NCBI GenBank assembly: GCA_020796225.1 | Contig: CM036767.1 | Coordinates: 12,133,427 to 12,197,426, forward strand | DNA length: 64,000 nucleotides | Reading direction: 5' to 3' | DNA from: Arion vulgaris | Taxonomy: Eukaryota; Mollusca; Gastropoda; Stylommatophora; Arionidae | Part shown: positions 39,931 through 49,371 of the stretch, piece by piece | Position numbering within the stretch: position 1 is the first letter of the stretch | How the letters are laid out: each line of letters begins with the position of its first letter | Made by a program: the position numbers and the translations under genes | Notes under the pieces: model-generated | The model's database searches: none | Seen by the model: only the letters and a program-made list of their open reading frames with translations | Told to the model about the DNA's origin: nothing

Positions 39931-41228
39931 CTTCTTCTTCTTCTTCGATCGTTCTAGGCCTGTTTTAATCATTCTCATTGTGATATATAAACAGCCACAC
40001 ATCAGAACGTGATGTACGTGCACCAGCCTTCAGCACCTATTGGAGCCCAGTTGCTTATCCTTCGGTGGGGTGTTCGTTTTCAGCCAGCTTTTGATTTACT
40101 AGGGTGAGCTTTCCTTAGGGTTCGATCAGCTTTGCCGTGTTTTTGGCTTGTGATCTACGCCGGGACAGTGAGTTACGCTGTTTATGCCCGTTCTGACTGA
40201 GAAATATTTCTCGGGGCTTGTAAGCTTATCCTCGGACGGCGTCTTACTCGTATAAGACACCGTGTAAAGTATCGGCCTTCGCCAATGTTCAGACCCGAAC
40301 TTCCTGTTTGATCCGTACATTGTCGGCCTTGCTTTACCGTACATTTTTAGTTTGATCCGGAGAAGGAACATTCTCAGCCTCTTCTAGACGCGTATTGGTA
40401 CGTGGCAATTTGCAACTAACCTCGAAAGCACTGGCATGGGGCCGAGTACAAACAATGTAGAGGGTCGTTTCAGTCGGCACTATCAGCGTAACTGAGGATT
40501 TTGCGCTCGCCGCCATCACCCGCCCCAGTTATTCCGGGGATGTTAGTTACGACTGCAATCGAACCTTGCCCGGTTGCCCCAAGGCTGGCAGTTCCGTTAG
40601 GCATCACCAACCTCAGTTCTTCCGGGGATGTTAATTTTAATCGCACAGTACCTTGCACGGTTTTCCCAGGGCGGGTAGTTTCGTTATGCACTAAACGCAA
40701 CTTGTTCTTTGCGCTCGGCAAACCTTGCCCAGTACATGTATCTGCACCGGGCTACCAATGCGGGGTCAGCTGCAATCTTCTCTCGTACCAACACGAGGGT
40801 AGACTTTTATTCGTTACGGTCCTGTCTTATTTATTCTTGCCGACGGGCTGGCAATGTTTGCCCCTCCTCAGGGCTTCGAGCTTCTCCCTACGTGGGCATG
40901 CGTTTGGTCACTGGATGCACCTCGCATCCATGTCTGAGACGTTTCGTTGCTGTTTCTTTGCGTTCAGGGACTTGGGCAATATCTTGTTGGACATCGGTCA
41001 GGAGATTTGTGCATTTTGTTTGTATGTATCTTTATCGTGTTTCCGTACTTGCACTGCTACCACTACCAGTAGTTTTCTCCCCCCGATCCCTGCCCCTCTT
41101 AGCCAGACCGGAACCATAGTCTGTTTCAAGGGTCACCGCGTGGAGGTTGGGGGCAGGGTCTTGGTTAGCGCGCCCCTTCGCTAACCCTGGCTCATGTTAC
41201 CACCATGACCTCATGAGCCTTTGACCCC
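39931..41228 (-). mobile_element. RP1.3 retroposed element, copy 1
   Basis: About 1298 bp on minus. The 5' end is GGGGTCAAAGGCTCATGAGG (at 41228) and the 3' end is GTTTATATATCACAATGAGA, GAACGATCGAAG and (GAA)n at 39931. Target duplication CTTTCTTTCTTT at 39919-39930 and 41229-41240, low-complexity but 12 bp. Near-identical to 62355-63647. The minus strand has short frames only: 40470-40721 KLRLVHNETTRPGKTVQGTV... and 40334-40519 MMAASAKSSVTLIVPTE.... The long opposite-strand frame (227 codons) is antisense and not conserved in full. It shares a CACCCTAGTAAATCAAAAGC core and a final tail with SINE-A variants, so it looks like a very long SINE-type retroposon. Confidence 0.88.
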
Positions 41229-41281
41229 CTTTCTTTCTTTCTTTTGTCCTTCTCTGCTTTTTGCCGCTAGGCGTAGCAGGT

Positions 41282-41672
41282 TTAACTGATGATCGGTTTC
41301 GGAGATAATGCACGCTCGGTCGCTTGATATGATGTGGTATTATGGAGTTTTAAGATGTCTGTAACTCCATCAACCCATCTTTTCTTGGTCTGTCCTTTCC
41401 TCTTGATGATTCCATTTTCAGGTTGTACGCTCTTGCAACTTGTGTATTCGGGTTCATTCTGACCAAGTGGCCAAACCATTTGAGTCTCTGCTTTTCAATA
41501 AATCTAATAGCAGATGTTGTTCCGACTGTTCTTCTAATTTCCTCATTTCTTATATGGTCTCTTCTTGTTTTATTTACTGCTTTCCTCAGGCATCTCATTT
41601 CGCATGTGGTAATTTTCTTTCTTGTTCTTTTGTCAGTGCCCATGTTTGGCTCTGGTAGCACAGTGTAATTCA
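41282..41672 (-). pseudogene. LINE-c C-terminal region
   Basis: Minus frame: MGTDKRTRKKITTCEMRCLR, KAVNKTRRDHIRNEEIRRTV, GTTSAIRFIEKQRLKWFGHL, VRMNPNTQVARAYNLKMES, then a degraded Arg-rich end. Best preserved LINE-c block in the window. No RT catalytic core. Confidence 0.85.
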
Positions 41673-41679
41673 ACATTGC

Positions 41680-41861
41680 CGTCATTATACTAATGGTAAA
41701 ACACTTGAAAACAAAGTAAGGTAGTTTCACAAAGTACAAAAACAATAACAATTCACAGCAACGTTTCGACAAAAAGGACTTTATCAAACAAAGGATACAC
41801 CAGAAGTGAAGAAATTCTCTTATTATACGGCACACAACATATAGAATACTAAATGACAATC
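41680..41861 (-). mobile_element. PLE 3' terminal fragment
   Basis: Complement of the PLE end: GTAGTTTCACAAAGTACAAA, GCAACGTTTCGACAAAAAGG, ACTTTATCAAACAAAGGATA. Close to 33870-33970. Confidence 0.8.
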
Positions 41862-41962
41862 AGTCAATCAAGTGCCATGTCTGCCGGCGTAGGCGATCAT
41901 GTCTCTCCACAACTCTCTCTGCTTGGTGCATGTAATCAGTTCTGACGTCGTTCTTGTGTTCA
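41862..41962 (-). pseudogene. LINE-a 3' scrap
   Basis: TCAAGTGCCATGTCTGCCGG, CGTAGGCGATCATGTCTCTC and GCATGTAATCAGTTCTGACG are the last 100 bp of LINE-a on minus. Confidence 0.78.
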
Positions 41963-41989
41963 ACCATACGACGAGATAATACAAATAGT

Positions 41990-42215
41990 TGCAGCAAAAT
42001 GACGAACAGTATTATCGATAACAGTATTGTCGAAAGTCTGCAGTAAAACTATGTGACAATGGCGAAATATGTAAAAATAAAGTACTGTAGTCAAAACGTT
42101 GCTGTGTACTGTTATTGTATTTGTACTTTGTAAAACTACAGTACACTTGTGTTTCGCTAGTGCTACATAGTTTTACTGCAGTATTCCCTTATATCGATAA
42201 TACTATTCGTCGTTA
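41990..42215. repeat. Imperfect inverted repeat derived from PLE end
   Basis: Left arm about 41997-42090 (ACGAACAGTATTATCGATAA, CTGCAGTAAAACTATGT, AGTACTGTAG) and right arm about 42140-42220 (CTACAGTACACTTGTGTTTC, ACATAGTTTTACTGCAG, TATCGATAATACTATTCGTC). The centre contains AAAACGTTGCTGTGTACTGT, the PLE terminal motif. Confidence 0.75.
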
Positions 42216-42274
42216 TACCGAGCGCCACTATTACATATCTACCCCGTTTTACGACGATCAGTTACTCGACGCTA

Positions 42275-42547
42275 TTGTAATCTTCTTCTTCTCCTCCTTT
42301 GCGTTCGTTCTTTACGACCAATTTTAATCACTCTTTGTGATATGTTTGATCTTTGCCAAGAACGTGTATACGTTGCACATTGGTTTGGTAGGCCCCTAAA
42401 TGCATAGACTTCTACACGTTTAGGACATGTGCATCCGATTTCAGCCAAACCTCCTTAGTCGCCTCTTACGACATGCGTGGCAGGTAACAGTGGTTCTATT
42501 CTTTACACCCCAAATTTGGGTCCCGGTAACCACTCGGGCGGCTGTAT
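42275..42547 (-). mobile_element. SINE-A2 copy
   Basis: Variant with its own middle: CTTTGCGTTCGTTCTTTACG, GATATGTTTGATCTTTGCCA, GGTTTGGTAGGCCCCTAAAT, GGACATGTGCATCCGATTTC, CCTCTTACGACATGCGTGGC, and head TTTGGGTCCCGGTAACCACT. Confidence 0.88.
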
Positions 42548-42689
42548 TAATATCAAACCAATTCTCAGTGATTCGACAGTTGATTCGCTCATTCAATACT
42601 TTTCCAACAAACAGCGTATATTTTAGGCATTCAAAACTAAAATGTTTATAAATTGTCCTTGAAAAATGAATTACGTACAACTTCATATA

Positions 42690-42812
42690 CTTCTACTTCG
42701 AACGCCCCATATCAACCACTGGTTAACCACTCTGTGTGATTTGTATGTGATCTGAGCATAAGAGCGATTGTACATTGTGTCAGTTTTGCACAAGTAGGCC
42801 AGCACATACATA
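42690..42812 (-). mobile_element. SINE-A fragment
   Basis: 3' half only (CTTCGAACGCCCCATATCAA to ACAAGTAGGCCAGCACA), truncated where LINE-g begins. Confidence 0.8.
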
Positions 42813-42839
42813 TTGCAGTGAACTAACAGGTTATAAAAA

Positions 42840-43062
42840 GGTTGACGCTGGATAGGATACACTTTGCGAAAACCTGAAGGGAATATAACAAGAAGGGTCC
42901 TTGTCTGGAACCCACAGGGACAGCGACAGAAAGGAGGCCGAAAAAAACATGGAGACGAGATTTGGAGGCAGAGATGAACAATATAAAGAAGAGAGGATAT
43001 AGCTAGAGATAGGAAGACCTGACATTGGCTGGTTGAGGGCCTATTCCCCAATCCGGGTTAAA

Positions 43063-43065
<3 letters not shown>
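42840..43065 (+). pseudogene. LINE-g C-terminal fragment
   Basis: KPEGNITRRVLVWNPQGQRQ, KGGRKKTWRRDLEAEMNNIK, KRGYS then a stop, ending near TGGCTGGTTGAGGGCCTATT. Matches the C-terminal block of LINE-g at 37560 and 57640. Confidence 0.78.

Positions 43066-43074
<9 letters not shown>

Positions 43075-43102
<28 letters not shown>
43075..43102 (+). repeat. (GA)n microsatellite
   Basis: Pure GAGA run of about 14 units. Confidence 0.95.
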
Positions 43103-43104
<2 letters not shown>

Positions 43105-43700
43105 CCAGCAGAAGGAGTAAACAGCAAGCAGGCTGGATATAACAAAAAAGGAATTGGAAAATGTCTTGCACGAGAAGCAGGTCAGTGTTTGTTGTATTCA
43201 AGAGACGCACTTGCAAGTAGACCAAACATTCAAAATAAGAGGATATCAATGCCATAGATCGGACAGACAAGATAGGAGAAATGGAGGAGTACTCACTCTA
43301 GTGAAAAACAACATACATTCCGTTGAAAACAGAACACATGGACGGAGCCGAGTACCAACTCCTCAAACTATAAACAGATAGCACAAACATACAGTTACTA
43401 AATTATTACTGCCCAAACGACAAACCACTGAACCTCAACACAATCACTGACTCAGGATACGTCATAACAGACTGAACAAACACCTACACAGGCTGCGATT
43501 GTCCCATCCTCTGTGCCCCTGTGGCACCGCTGAACAAACCACAGAACATGTTCTGCAAGACTATCCCCTGTATGCCCTCCCAAGAAAGGAATGCTGGCCC
43601 TACAACATAACACTACATTCAAAACTACATGGCACTAAAGATGAGCTTCAGACAACAGTCGACTTCATCATAAGAACGTGTCTAACGGTATAATCATCAA
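43103..43700 (+). pseudogene. LINE-e with large internal deletion
   Basis: The N-terminal endonuclease piece (43154-43381) reads EKQVSVCCIQETHLQVDQTF, KIRGYQCHRSDRQDRRNGGV, LTLVKNNIHSVENRTH. QETH carries the catalytic Glu region of APE-type nucleases. It breaks near 43381-43480, and the next readable part is already the C-terminus: RLSHPLCPCGTAEQTTEHVL, QDYPLYALPRKECWPYNITL, KDELQTTVDFIIRTCLTV with stop at 43691. RT and RNase H are deleted. The last codons continue into the 78-bp satellite. Confidence 0.85.
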
Positions 43701-45253
43701 ACTACATGGCACTAGAGATGAGCTTCAGACAACAGTCGACTTCATCATAAGAACGGGTCTAACGGTATAATCATCAAAACTACATGTCACTAGAGATGAG
43801 CTCCAGACTACAGTCGACTTCATCATAAGAATGCGTCTAACGGTATAATCATCAAAACTACATGGTACCAAGATGAGCTTCAGACAAGTCGACTTCATCA
43901 TAAGAATGCGTCTAACGGTATAATCATCAAAACTACATGGTACCAGAGATGAGCACCAGACAACAGTCGACTTCATCATAAGAACGTGTCTAACGGTATA
44001 ATCATCAAAACTACATGGTACCAGAGATGAGCACCAGACAACAGTCGACTTCATCATAAGAATGCGTCTAACGGTATAATCATCAAAACTACATGGTACC
44101 AGAGATGAGCTTCAGACAACAGTCGACTTCATCATAAGAATGCGTCTAACGGTATAATCATCAAAACTACATGGTACCAGAGATGAGCTTCAGACAACAG
44201 TCGATTTCATCATAAGAATGCGTCTAACGGTATAATCATCAAAACTACATGGTACCAGAGATGAGCTCCAGACAACAGTCGACTTCATCATAAGAACGCG
44301 TCTAACGGTATAATTATCAAAACTACATGGCACCAGAGATGAGTTCCAGACAACAGTAGACTTCATCATAAGAACGCGTCTAACAGTATAATCATCAAAA
44401 CTACATGGCACCAGAGATGAGCTCCAGACAACAGTAGACTTCATCATAAGAACGCGTCTAACAGTATAATCATCAAAACTACATGGCACTAAAGATGAGC
44501 ACCAGACAACAGTCGACTTCATCATAAGAACACGTCTAAAGGTATAATCATCAAAACTACATGGCACTAGAGATGAGCTCCAGACAACAGTCGACTTCAT
44601 CATAAGAACACGTCTAACGGTATAATCATCAAAACTACATGCGCTAAAGATGAGCCAGACAACAGTCGACTTCATCATAAGAACACGTCTGACGGTATAA
44701 TCATCAAAACTACATGGCACTAGAGATGAACTCCAGACAACAGTCGACTTCATCATAAGAACACGTCTAAGGTATAATCATCAAAACTACATGGCACTAG
44801 AGATGAACTCCAGACAACAGTCGACTTCATCATAAGAACACGTCTGACGGTATAATCATCAAAACTACATGGCACTAGAGATGAGCTCCAGACAACAGTC
44901 GACTTCATCATAAGAACACGTCTAACGGTATAATCATCAAAACTACATGGCACTAGAGATGAGCTCCAGACAACAGTCGACTTCATCATAAGAACACGTC
45001 TAACGGTATAATCATCAAAACTACATGGCACTAGAGATGAGATCCAGACAACAGTCAACTCCATCATAAGAACGCATCTAACGGTATAATCATCAAAACT
45101 ACATGACATCAGAGATGAGCTCCAGACAACAGTCAACTTCATCATAAGAACACATCTAACGGTATAATCATCAAAACTACATGACACTAGAGATGAGTTC
45201 CAGACAACAGTCGACTTCATCATAAGAACACGTCTAACGGTATAATCATCAAA
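43618..45253 (+). repeat. 78-bp satellite made from the LINE-e 3' end
   Basis: About 21 units of 78 bp (spacing 44861 to 44939 counted), each with AAAACTACATGGCACTAGAG, ATGAGCTCCAGACAACAGTC, GACTTCATCATAAGAACACG and TCTAACGGTATAATCATC. On plus each unit re-encodes the LINE-e ending LHGTKDELQTTVDFIIRTR, LTV and stop. Because 78 is divisible by 3, the minus strand stays open through many units (frames up to 188 codons, repeating MMKSTVVWSSSLVPCSFDDY). Those frames are not genes. Confidence 0.95.
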
Positions 45254-45282
45254 ATAGCGATCGCAAAGAAGAAGAAGAAGAG

Positions 45283-45420
45283 AAGCCAGCACATCATATT
45301 TCTGCTGCGCTTTTTACTTACTAGGGTAGCTTCCTAGGCCCCTACCTCATACATTGCATTGTAGATCGCAGTGGTACTATTCATTGCTTCCCTTGCGGGC
45401 CCCGGTACCACATGGGCAAC
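45283..45420 (-). mobile_element. SINE-A 5' half
   Basis: AGCCAGCACATCATATTTCT to GGGCCCCGGTACCACATGGG on minus. The 3' half is missing. It abuts a GAAGAAGAAGAAG run at the satellite end. Confidence 0.82.
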
Positions 45421-45830
45421 TTCATAAACAAGTTCCAGTATGAGGATGGAGGTCTAAGCCGTTACTGGTCCCCTCCATTGGCTCTCTGTGACTCCATTTA
45501 CTGGGGCCACCGTTGTATCTGACTCTCAGTCCATGCTTCACAAGATCCAAAACGGCAGGTTTCGGTATGAGTAGATGTCGTCTATATAAATGTCTAACCT
45601 CCAGAGGGGTATCTGTCCTCTACTGTCTTAACATCTACTGTCCTGGACATGCGAGTGTTTGTGGCAATGATAGAGCGGGCATGCTTGCATCAACAGCATC
45701 GATTGTTGTGAAGTTTAAGATGGATACGGGGGATGTTCTTCGGTCTCTTCGCGACTATCTGTTAGATGAAAACATTAAAATAGATATTGAATCGATCCAG
45801 CGATTTACAGTTTAGAGTAACCCGTTGTAC
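45420..45830 (+). pseudogene. LINE-f RNase H fragment
   Basis: VVSDSQSMLHKIQNGRF-type strand (about 45515), then LYCLNIYCPGHASVCGNDRA, GMLASTASIVVKFKMDTGDV, LRSLRDYLLDENIKIDIESI, QRFTV and stop at 45815. CPGHASVCGNDRA corresponds to the HxGxxGNExAD motif. Frame breaks occur before it. Relatives are at 55890 and 57130. Confidence 0.78.
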
Positions 45831-46035
45831 GAGTAGACCTGGTACAAAAGACATGGTACAATGAGTAGATCCTCGTACAAGTAGAACTGGATGCCTGAGA
45901 GGCAGAGTGAGAGGTTTGTTTAACCAGCGAGCCATGGTAACCATCAGTATATATACTGTTCGATATCTCTTGGGAGAGACTGATCATCTATGAGTCTGCC
46001 GGGAGTACACTGACGTCAGTTTAGTAACCAATAAC
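45831..46035 (-). repeat. Dispersed repeat DR4, copy 1
   Basis: Minus strand: GTATATATACTGATGGTTAC, CTCGCTGGTTAAACAAACCT and CACTCTGCCTCTCAGGCATC. Pairs with 49733-49860 (plus) and 54905-55060 (minus). A TDG motif is readable, so it may derive from an RNase H start. Confidence 0.6.
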
Positions 46036-46217
46036 CAATACAACTATGTTGAAGACCTGTGCTCCGTTGGGAGTTGAAAGCTGAAGAAAAAGAAAAAGAT
46101 TACAACTATGAATACATGGCTACTAATGATTTGTTAGTTTAGTACCGATATACCTATCGTTTTTTATTATCTTGAATAACCAAGTATTTAGTACAATATA
46201 TAGTTTGTTGAACTCAC
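46036..46217. other. Non-repetitive sequence, possible intron
   Basis: No repeat match after about 46100. It directly follows the splice donor of the exon candidate at 46218-46275 (minus). Confidence 0.3.
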
Positions 46218-46275
46218 CAGCGGGACAGTTGCATGCCACCGATCTTTTCTCTATACTTCTAAGTTCTAGTTCTCT
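46218..46275 (-). other. Candidate internal host exon (58 bp)
   Basis: Minus strand: a long pyrimidine tract and TTCTTTGCAG acceptor (ends at 46276), 58 bp, then CCCGCTG|GTGAGTTC donor (GT at 46217-46216). Of three frames only one is open. It encodes RELELRSIEKRSVACNCPA plus one base, a charged helix-like start and a CxC motif. The two other frames each meet a stop within the first six codons. The flanks match no repeat in the window. I cannot assign a protein family. This is the best host-gene signal here, but one short exon can arise by chance. Confidence 0.45.
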
Positions 46276-46670
46276 CTGCAAAGAAAAAAAAAACCCAAAG
46301 AAAATAGATGTCACAACGAATGTGTCATACAACGATTAATAATTATATCATACACAAAAGTAGACCATACAAAAGAGCATATGTATATATGAGTACTGTA
46401 TGACAGAGCGGAGACAGCCTACCGTACACATAATCAACGTGTGATGCATGTATCGATCCATGCATGTGTCATTGAGCAAGAATTGACAATTCAATTAATG
46501 GTCATCACGCATGATAGCGTATTGAAGACTATGAGTAATTTCTTTATAGCTAACGTGATTTGTACTCAATTCTGGTAAACTATCTCATGACGGTTTGGGT
46601 TGCTCTCATTTCAGGTTTTTTGTGTTTTTTTAATTCGTGGCATGAGTCAATTCTATGAAGCATTTCTTAT
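46276..46670. other. Non-repetitive sequence, possible intron
   Basis: AT-rich, no repeat family recognised. Contains the pyrimidine tract (on minus) upstream of the exon candidate. Confidence 0.3.
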
Positions 46671-46674
46671 TCTT

Positions 46675-47575
46675 TTTCTGCTTCGAACGCCCCATATCGA
46701 CCACTTGTTAAATCACTCTTTGTGTTTTGTATGTTATCTAAACCTTCTTCTTCTGTGTTCTCACTAGATTGGGATTTCGGATTCTCTAATAAAGGCATTC
46801 GTCTGCCTCAGATTGTCAGCCACGGCATACAGTTTGTCTTCCACGTTGGTGTAAGTGGGCCACCTCTTTCTTCTTAAGGACTGCATACTGGGGGGAGTTC
46901 TGTAGGATATGCTCTGTTGTTATGCTCGCCAACCCACAGGGCACAGTCGTTGGTGCCTTCTTGAATTTAGTGTACAGGTGGTGTCTCATTCTGTTGTGAC
47001 CCGTCCGGAGGCGATATATGACTGTCTGATCCCTTCTGGACAGTTGGTAATATACATCGTCCTTGTGTTTTTGTGTGTTTTTATTCCACAATGCTTTGTA
47101 ATGTCCTTTGGCGATGGTTTTTGCTTCTTCATAGCTGACCAAGATATCATCTTGGGGCATTTCTGCTCTCTCTTTAGCCAGTCTGTCAGCATCTTCATTC
47201 CCTTGATCTTGCAGTGTGAGGGTATCCACTGGATTACTATCATTTCAGAATGATGGGACAACTGGGCTAAGATCACCTAGTTATGTGTTCCTTTCAGATT
47301 TCAGTGCAGAGATAGCAAGCAGACAATACTTCTGTCAAAAGCACTATTTTTCCATGTATGTGGTTCATATGCTGTAGTGCCATTTTTGCTGATCTGAACC
47401 TAAGAGCGGTTGTATGTTGTGTCAGTTATGGGCCTACAAGTAGGCCAGCAACGCTTTTTATTTACTAGGATAGCTTCCCTAGGACCATACCTTAGTTGCC
47501 TCTTACGTCATGCCTTGTAGGTCGCAGTGTTACTATTCTTTGTTCCAATTATGGGCACAGGCAACACATGGGCAA
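46675..47575 (-). mobile_element. SINE-A split by LINE-e
   Basis: SINE-A 3' part 46675-46744 (CTTCGAACGCCCCATATCGA, CCACTTGTTAAATCACTCTT) and 5' part 47392-47575 (ATCTGAACCTAAGAGCGGTT to GGCAACACATGGGC). The interrupting LINE is flanked by ATCTAAACC (46736-46744) and ATCTGAACC (47392-47400). Confidence 0.88.
46745..47391 (-). pseudogene. LINE-e RNase H and C-terminus with (GAA)n tail
   Basis: 5'-truncated retrotransposition product of 647 bp. Minus translation: HHSEMIVIQWIPSHCKIKG (46986-47276), then in another frame DQGNEDADRLAKERAEMPQD, SYEEAKTIAKGHYKALWNKN, YRLRTGHNRMRHHLYTKFKK, VPCGLASITTEHILQNSPQY. SHCKIKGNEDAD corresponds to the RNase H HCxxxGNExAD motif. The 3' end carries AACACAGAAGAAG, ending exactly at the target duplication. 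One frameshift near 47215 and several stops at the end. Confidence 0.88.
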
Positions 47576-47579
47576 TGAC

Positions 47580-48058
47580 GCATTTGAAATAGATGTCTGC
47601 GAAAAATAATGAACATAAAATGGGTCTAATTCAGGAGAAATAATGAACATAAAATGGGTCTAATTCAGGAGAAATAAAACATAAATGGGTCTAATTCAGG
47701 AGAAATAAGGGAAATAAATGGGTCTAATTCGAGAAATAATCAAGCATAAATGGGTCTAATTCAGGAGAAATAATGAAATCAGAGAATGTCTGGTCAACAC
47801 TGAACATAACATCTGTTAAGAAGGAAAAAATGGGATATTTGGGCTTTCCTTGAGAAAAAATGATCAAAGAATACCTAAGCAGGCATTGAGGTTGGAGGCA
47901 AAGGGTTCAATAAAAAGAGGACGCTCTAAGGAGACCCTGAAATGAAATTTGCTGAGAAAGGAAACAAATATCGGACTCAATTCCATGGAAGATACTTAAC
48001 GAGTTGTACAGGACAGAGCGGTATGGAAAAATTACTTGTATGCCCTATGTAACGTATA
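47580..48058 (+). pseudogene. LINE-i thumb and C-terminus
   Basis: CLRKIMNIKWV near 47600 (compare 33230 minus), a 34-bp repeat expansion, then LSLRKNDQRIPKQALRLEAK, GSIKRGRSKETLK, stop, and NLLRKETNIGLNSMED, VVQDRAVWKNYLYALCNV to a stop at about 48052. Post-RT C-terminal region. Relic. Confidence 0.82.
47590..47785 (+). repeat. 34-bp minisatellite grown from LINE-i
   Basis: Six units of AATAATGAACATAAAATGGG plus TCTAATTCAGGAGA, the first being the LINE-i codons for IMNIKW. Later units carry small deletions. Confidence 0.9.
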
Positions 48059-48741
48059 GCGGTGCGAGAGTAGTATATATGAGTCAGTTCTGATGGTCTC
48101 CCTGCGATCAATAAGATTTCATGCCATGTTGCAATATAACTTCAGATGTGGTACTTTAAAGTGAGGTTTTTCAGTGTGTAAAACCTTACAGTTACCGTCT
48201 GTATAAATGTATACGCTGTTAGATCATATACATACACTTTGGTCGAAATTCGAGATGTGCCTCTCCACATAACCGTAGGGACCAAACGGGTGTGCAACGT
48301 ACTCACGTACTCGGCGCGAACCACACAGATCATAAATGATGACATAAACTTGCTTGACATCAACGAACGTAAATGACATTTCATTTTTTTTTTTCCTCAA
48401 ATTTAAGGAATTTTTCCCGGCATTTGTTTGATTGTTGATTGTTTGCTTTCGTACTTATCAACCAAGTTAGCCGCTTATGATGATGTGTGTGGTTTACGTT
48501 GAGAACTTGTGTACATTGAGACCTCATTAGACCTCTACGTCATATATGACAGGTAGTTCGAATTCTGGCCAAATATATCAACAGGAAGCAGATTAACCAA
48601 AGGAAGTAAACTTACAAAGGAAAATAAACTTTAAATTACCCATCTAGTTAAGTATTATTAATCTGAATGGGCATAAGCGAAGTTGAGTTGACTTAGTCTT
48701 TACGGTCGTCGTCAGCAGCGGCGACACGCTCGGAAGGGTTT
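48059..48741. other. No repeat match; short ATG frame at 48224-48379 (minus)
   Basis: Minus ATG at 48379, 51 codons, starting MSFTFVDVKQVYVIIYDLCG and including HPFGPYGYVERHISNFDQ. Composition is protein-like, but no domain is recognised and a competing frame is also open. Rest of the interval unannotated. Confidence 0.3.
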
Positions 48742-48995
48742 CGCTCGTGTGGTGCCGGGGCCTGCAAGAGAAGCAAAGAATAGTAACACTGCAGTCCACA
48801 ATGTATGTCGTAAGAGGCGACTGATGTAGGCCCTAGGGATGCTACCCTCGTAAATAAAAAACAGCGCAGAAATCGAATGTGCTGGCCTACTTATAGGCGC
48901 ATAACTGGCACAACGTACAATCGCTCTTATGCCGATCACATACAAATCACACCGAGTGGTTGACAAGTGGTCGGTACGGAGCGCTCGAAGAAGAC
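48742..48995 (+). mobile_element. SINE-A copy
   Basis: Full length on plus: CGCTCGTGTGGTGCCGGGGC, GTCGTAAGAGGCGACTGATG, CCTACTTATAGGCGCATAAC, GGTCGGTACGGAGCGCTCG and GAAGAAG. Confidence 0.9.
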
Positions 48996-49081
48996 AAAGT
49001 GTTGACTTACGCTATATAACATTTGTATTCAAAGACATTAATATGCTTCTCATTTGATTCATTAATTGTCTTAGTCTCACA

Positions 49082-49320
49082 TGAGAGCCGCAATAGTGTA
49101 GTTGTTAGCACACTCGCTTCTTATACTAGTGGTCCGGGTTCAATTTCACAAGTGGGCGTGGAATATGTTCCGACCGTAACGGCTCTCATGTCGACCCAGC
49201 TTCAATTGGGTACCAGGAAAAGCAATGGGAAGTAAAGGGTCCAACGTTATGTGACCACATCACCCATCGTGCACCGACGGTCAATGAAAAATACGGGTCT
49301 ACGACCCAATATAAGTAAAA
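49082..49320 (+). mobile_element. SINE-D copy (plus)
   Basis: Head GAGAGCCGCAATAGTGTAGT with A box TAGTGTAGTTGTTAGC and B box GGGTTCAATTTC near 49137. Body GTGGGCGTGGAATATGTTCC, end CGGTCAATGAAAAATACGGG and an A-rich tail. Confidence 0.88.
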
Positions 49321-49371
49321 AAAAAGTAAAGGGAAACCCTTTCATACTTCGTGTATATAGGGTAATACAGT

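Noticed and set aside
40501..41184. 227-codon plus frame in RP1.3
   Set aside because: Antisense to the retroposon. The other copy (62367-62744, minus) keeps only part of it, and no domain is recognisable.
39919..41240. RP1.3 as part of a large inverted segmental duplication with 62355-63647
   Set aside because: Similarity stops exactly at the element ends and each copy has its own target duplication, so independent retroposition fits better.
44190..45292. Minus-strand open frames of 188 and 179 codons with MMKSTVVWSSSLVPCSFDDY repeats
   Set aside because: They exist only because the 78-bp satellite period is divisible by three. The satellite derives from the opposite (plus) strand of LINE-e.
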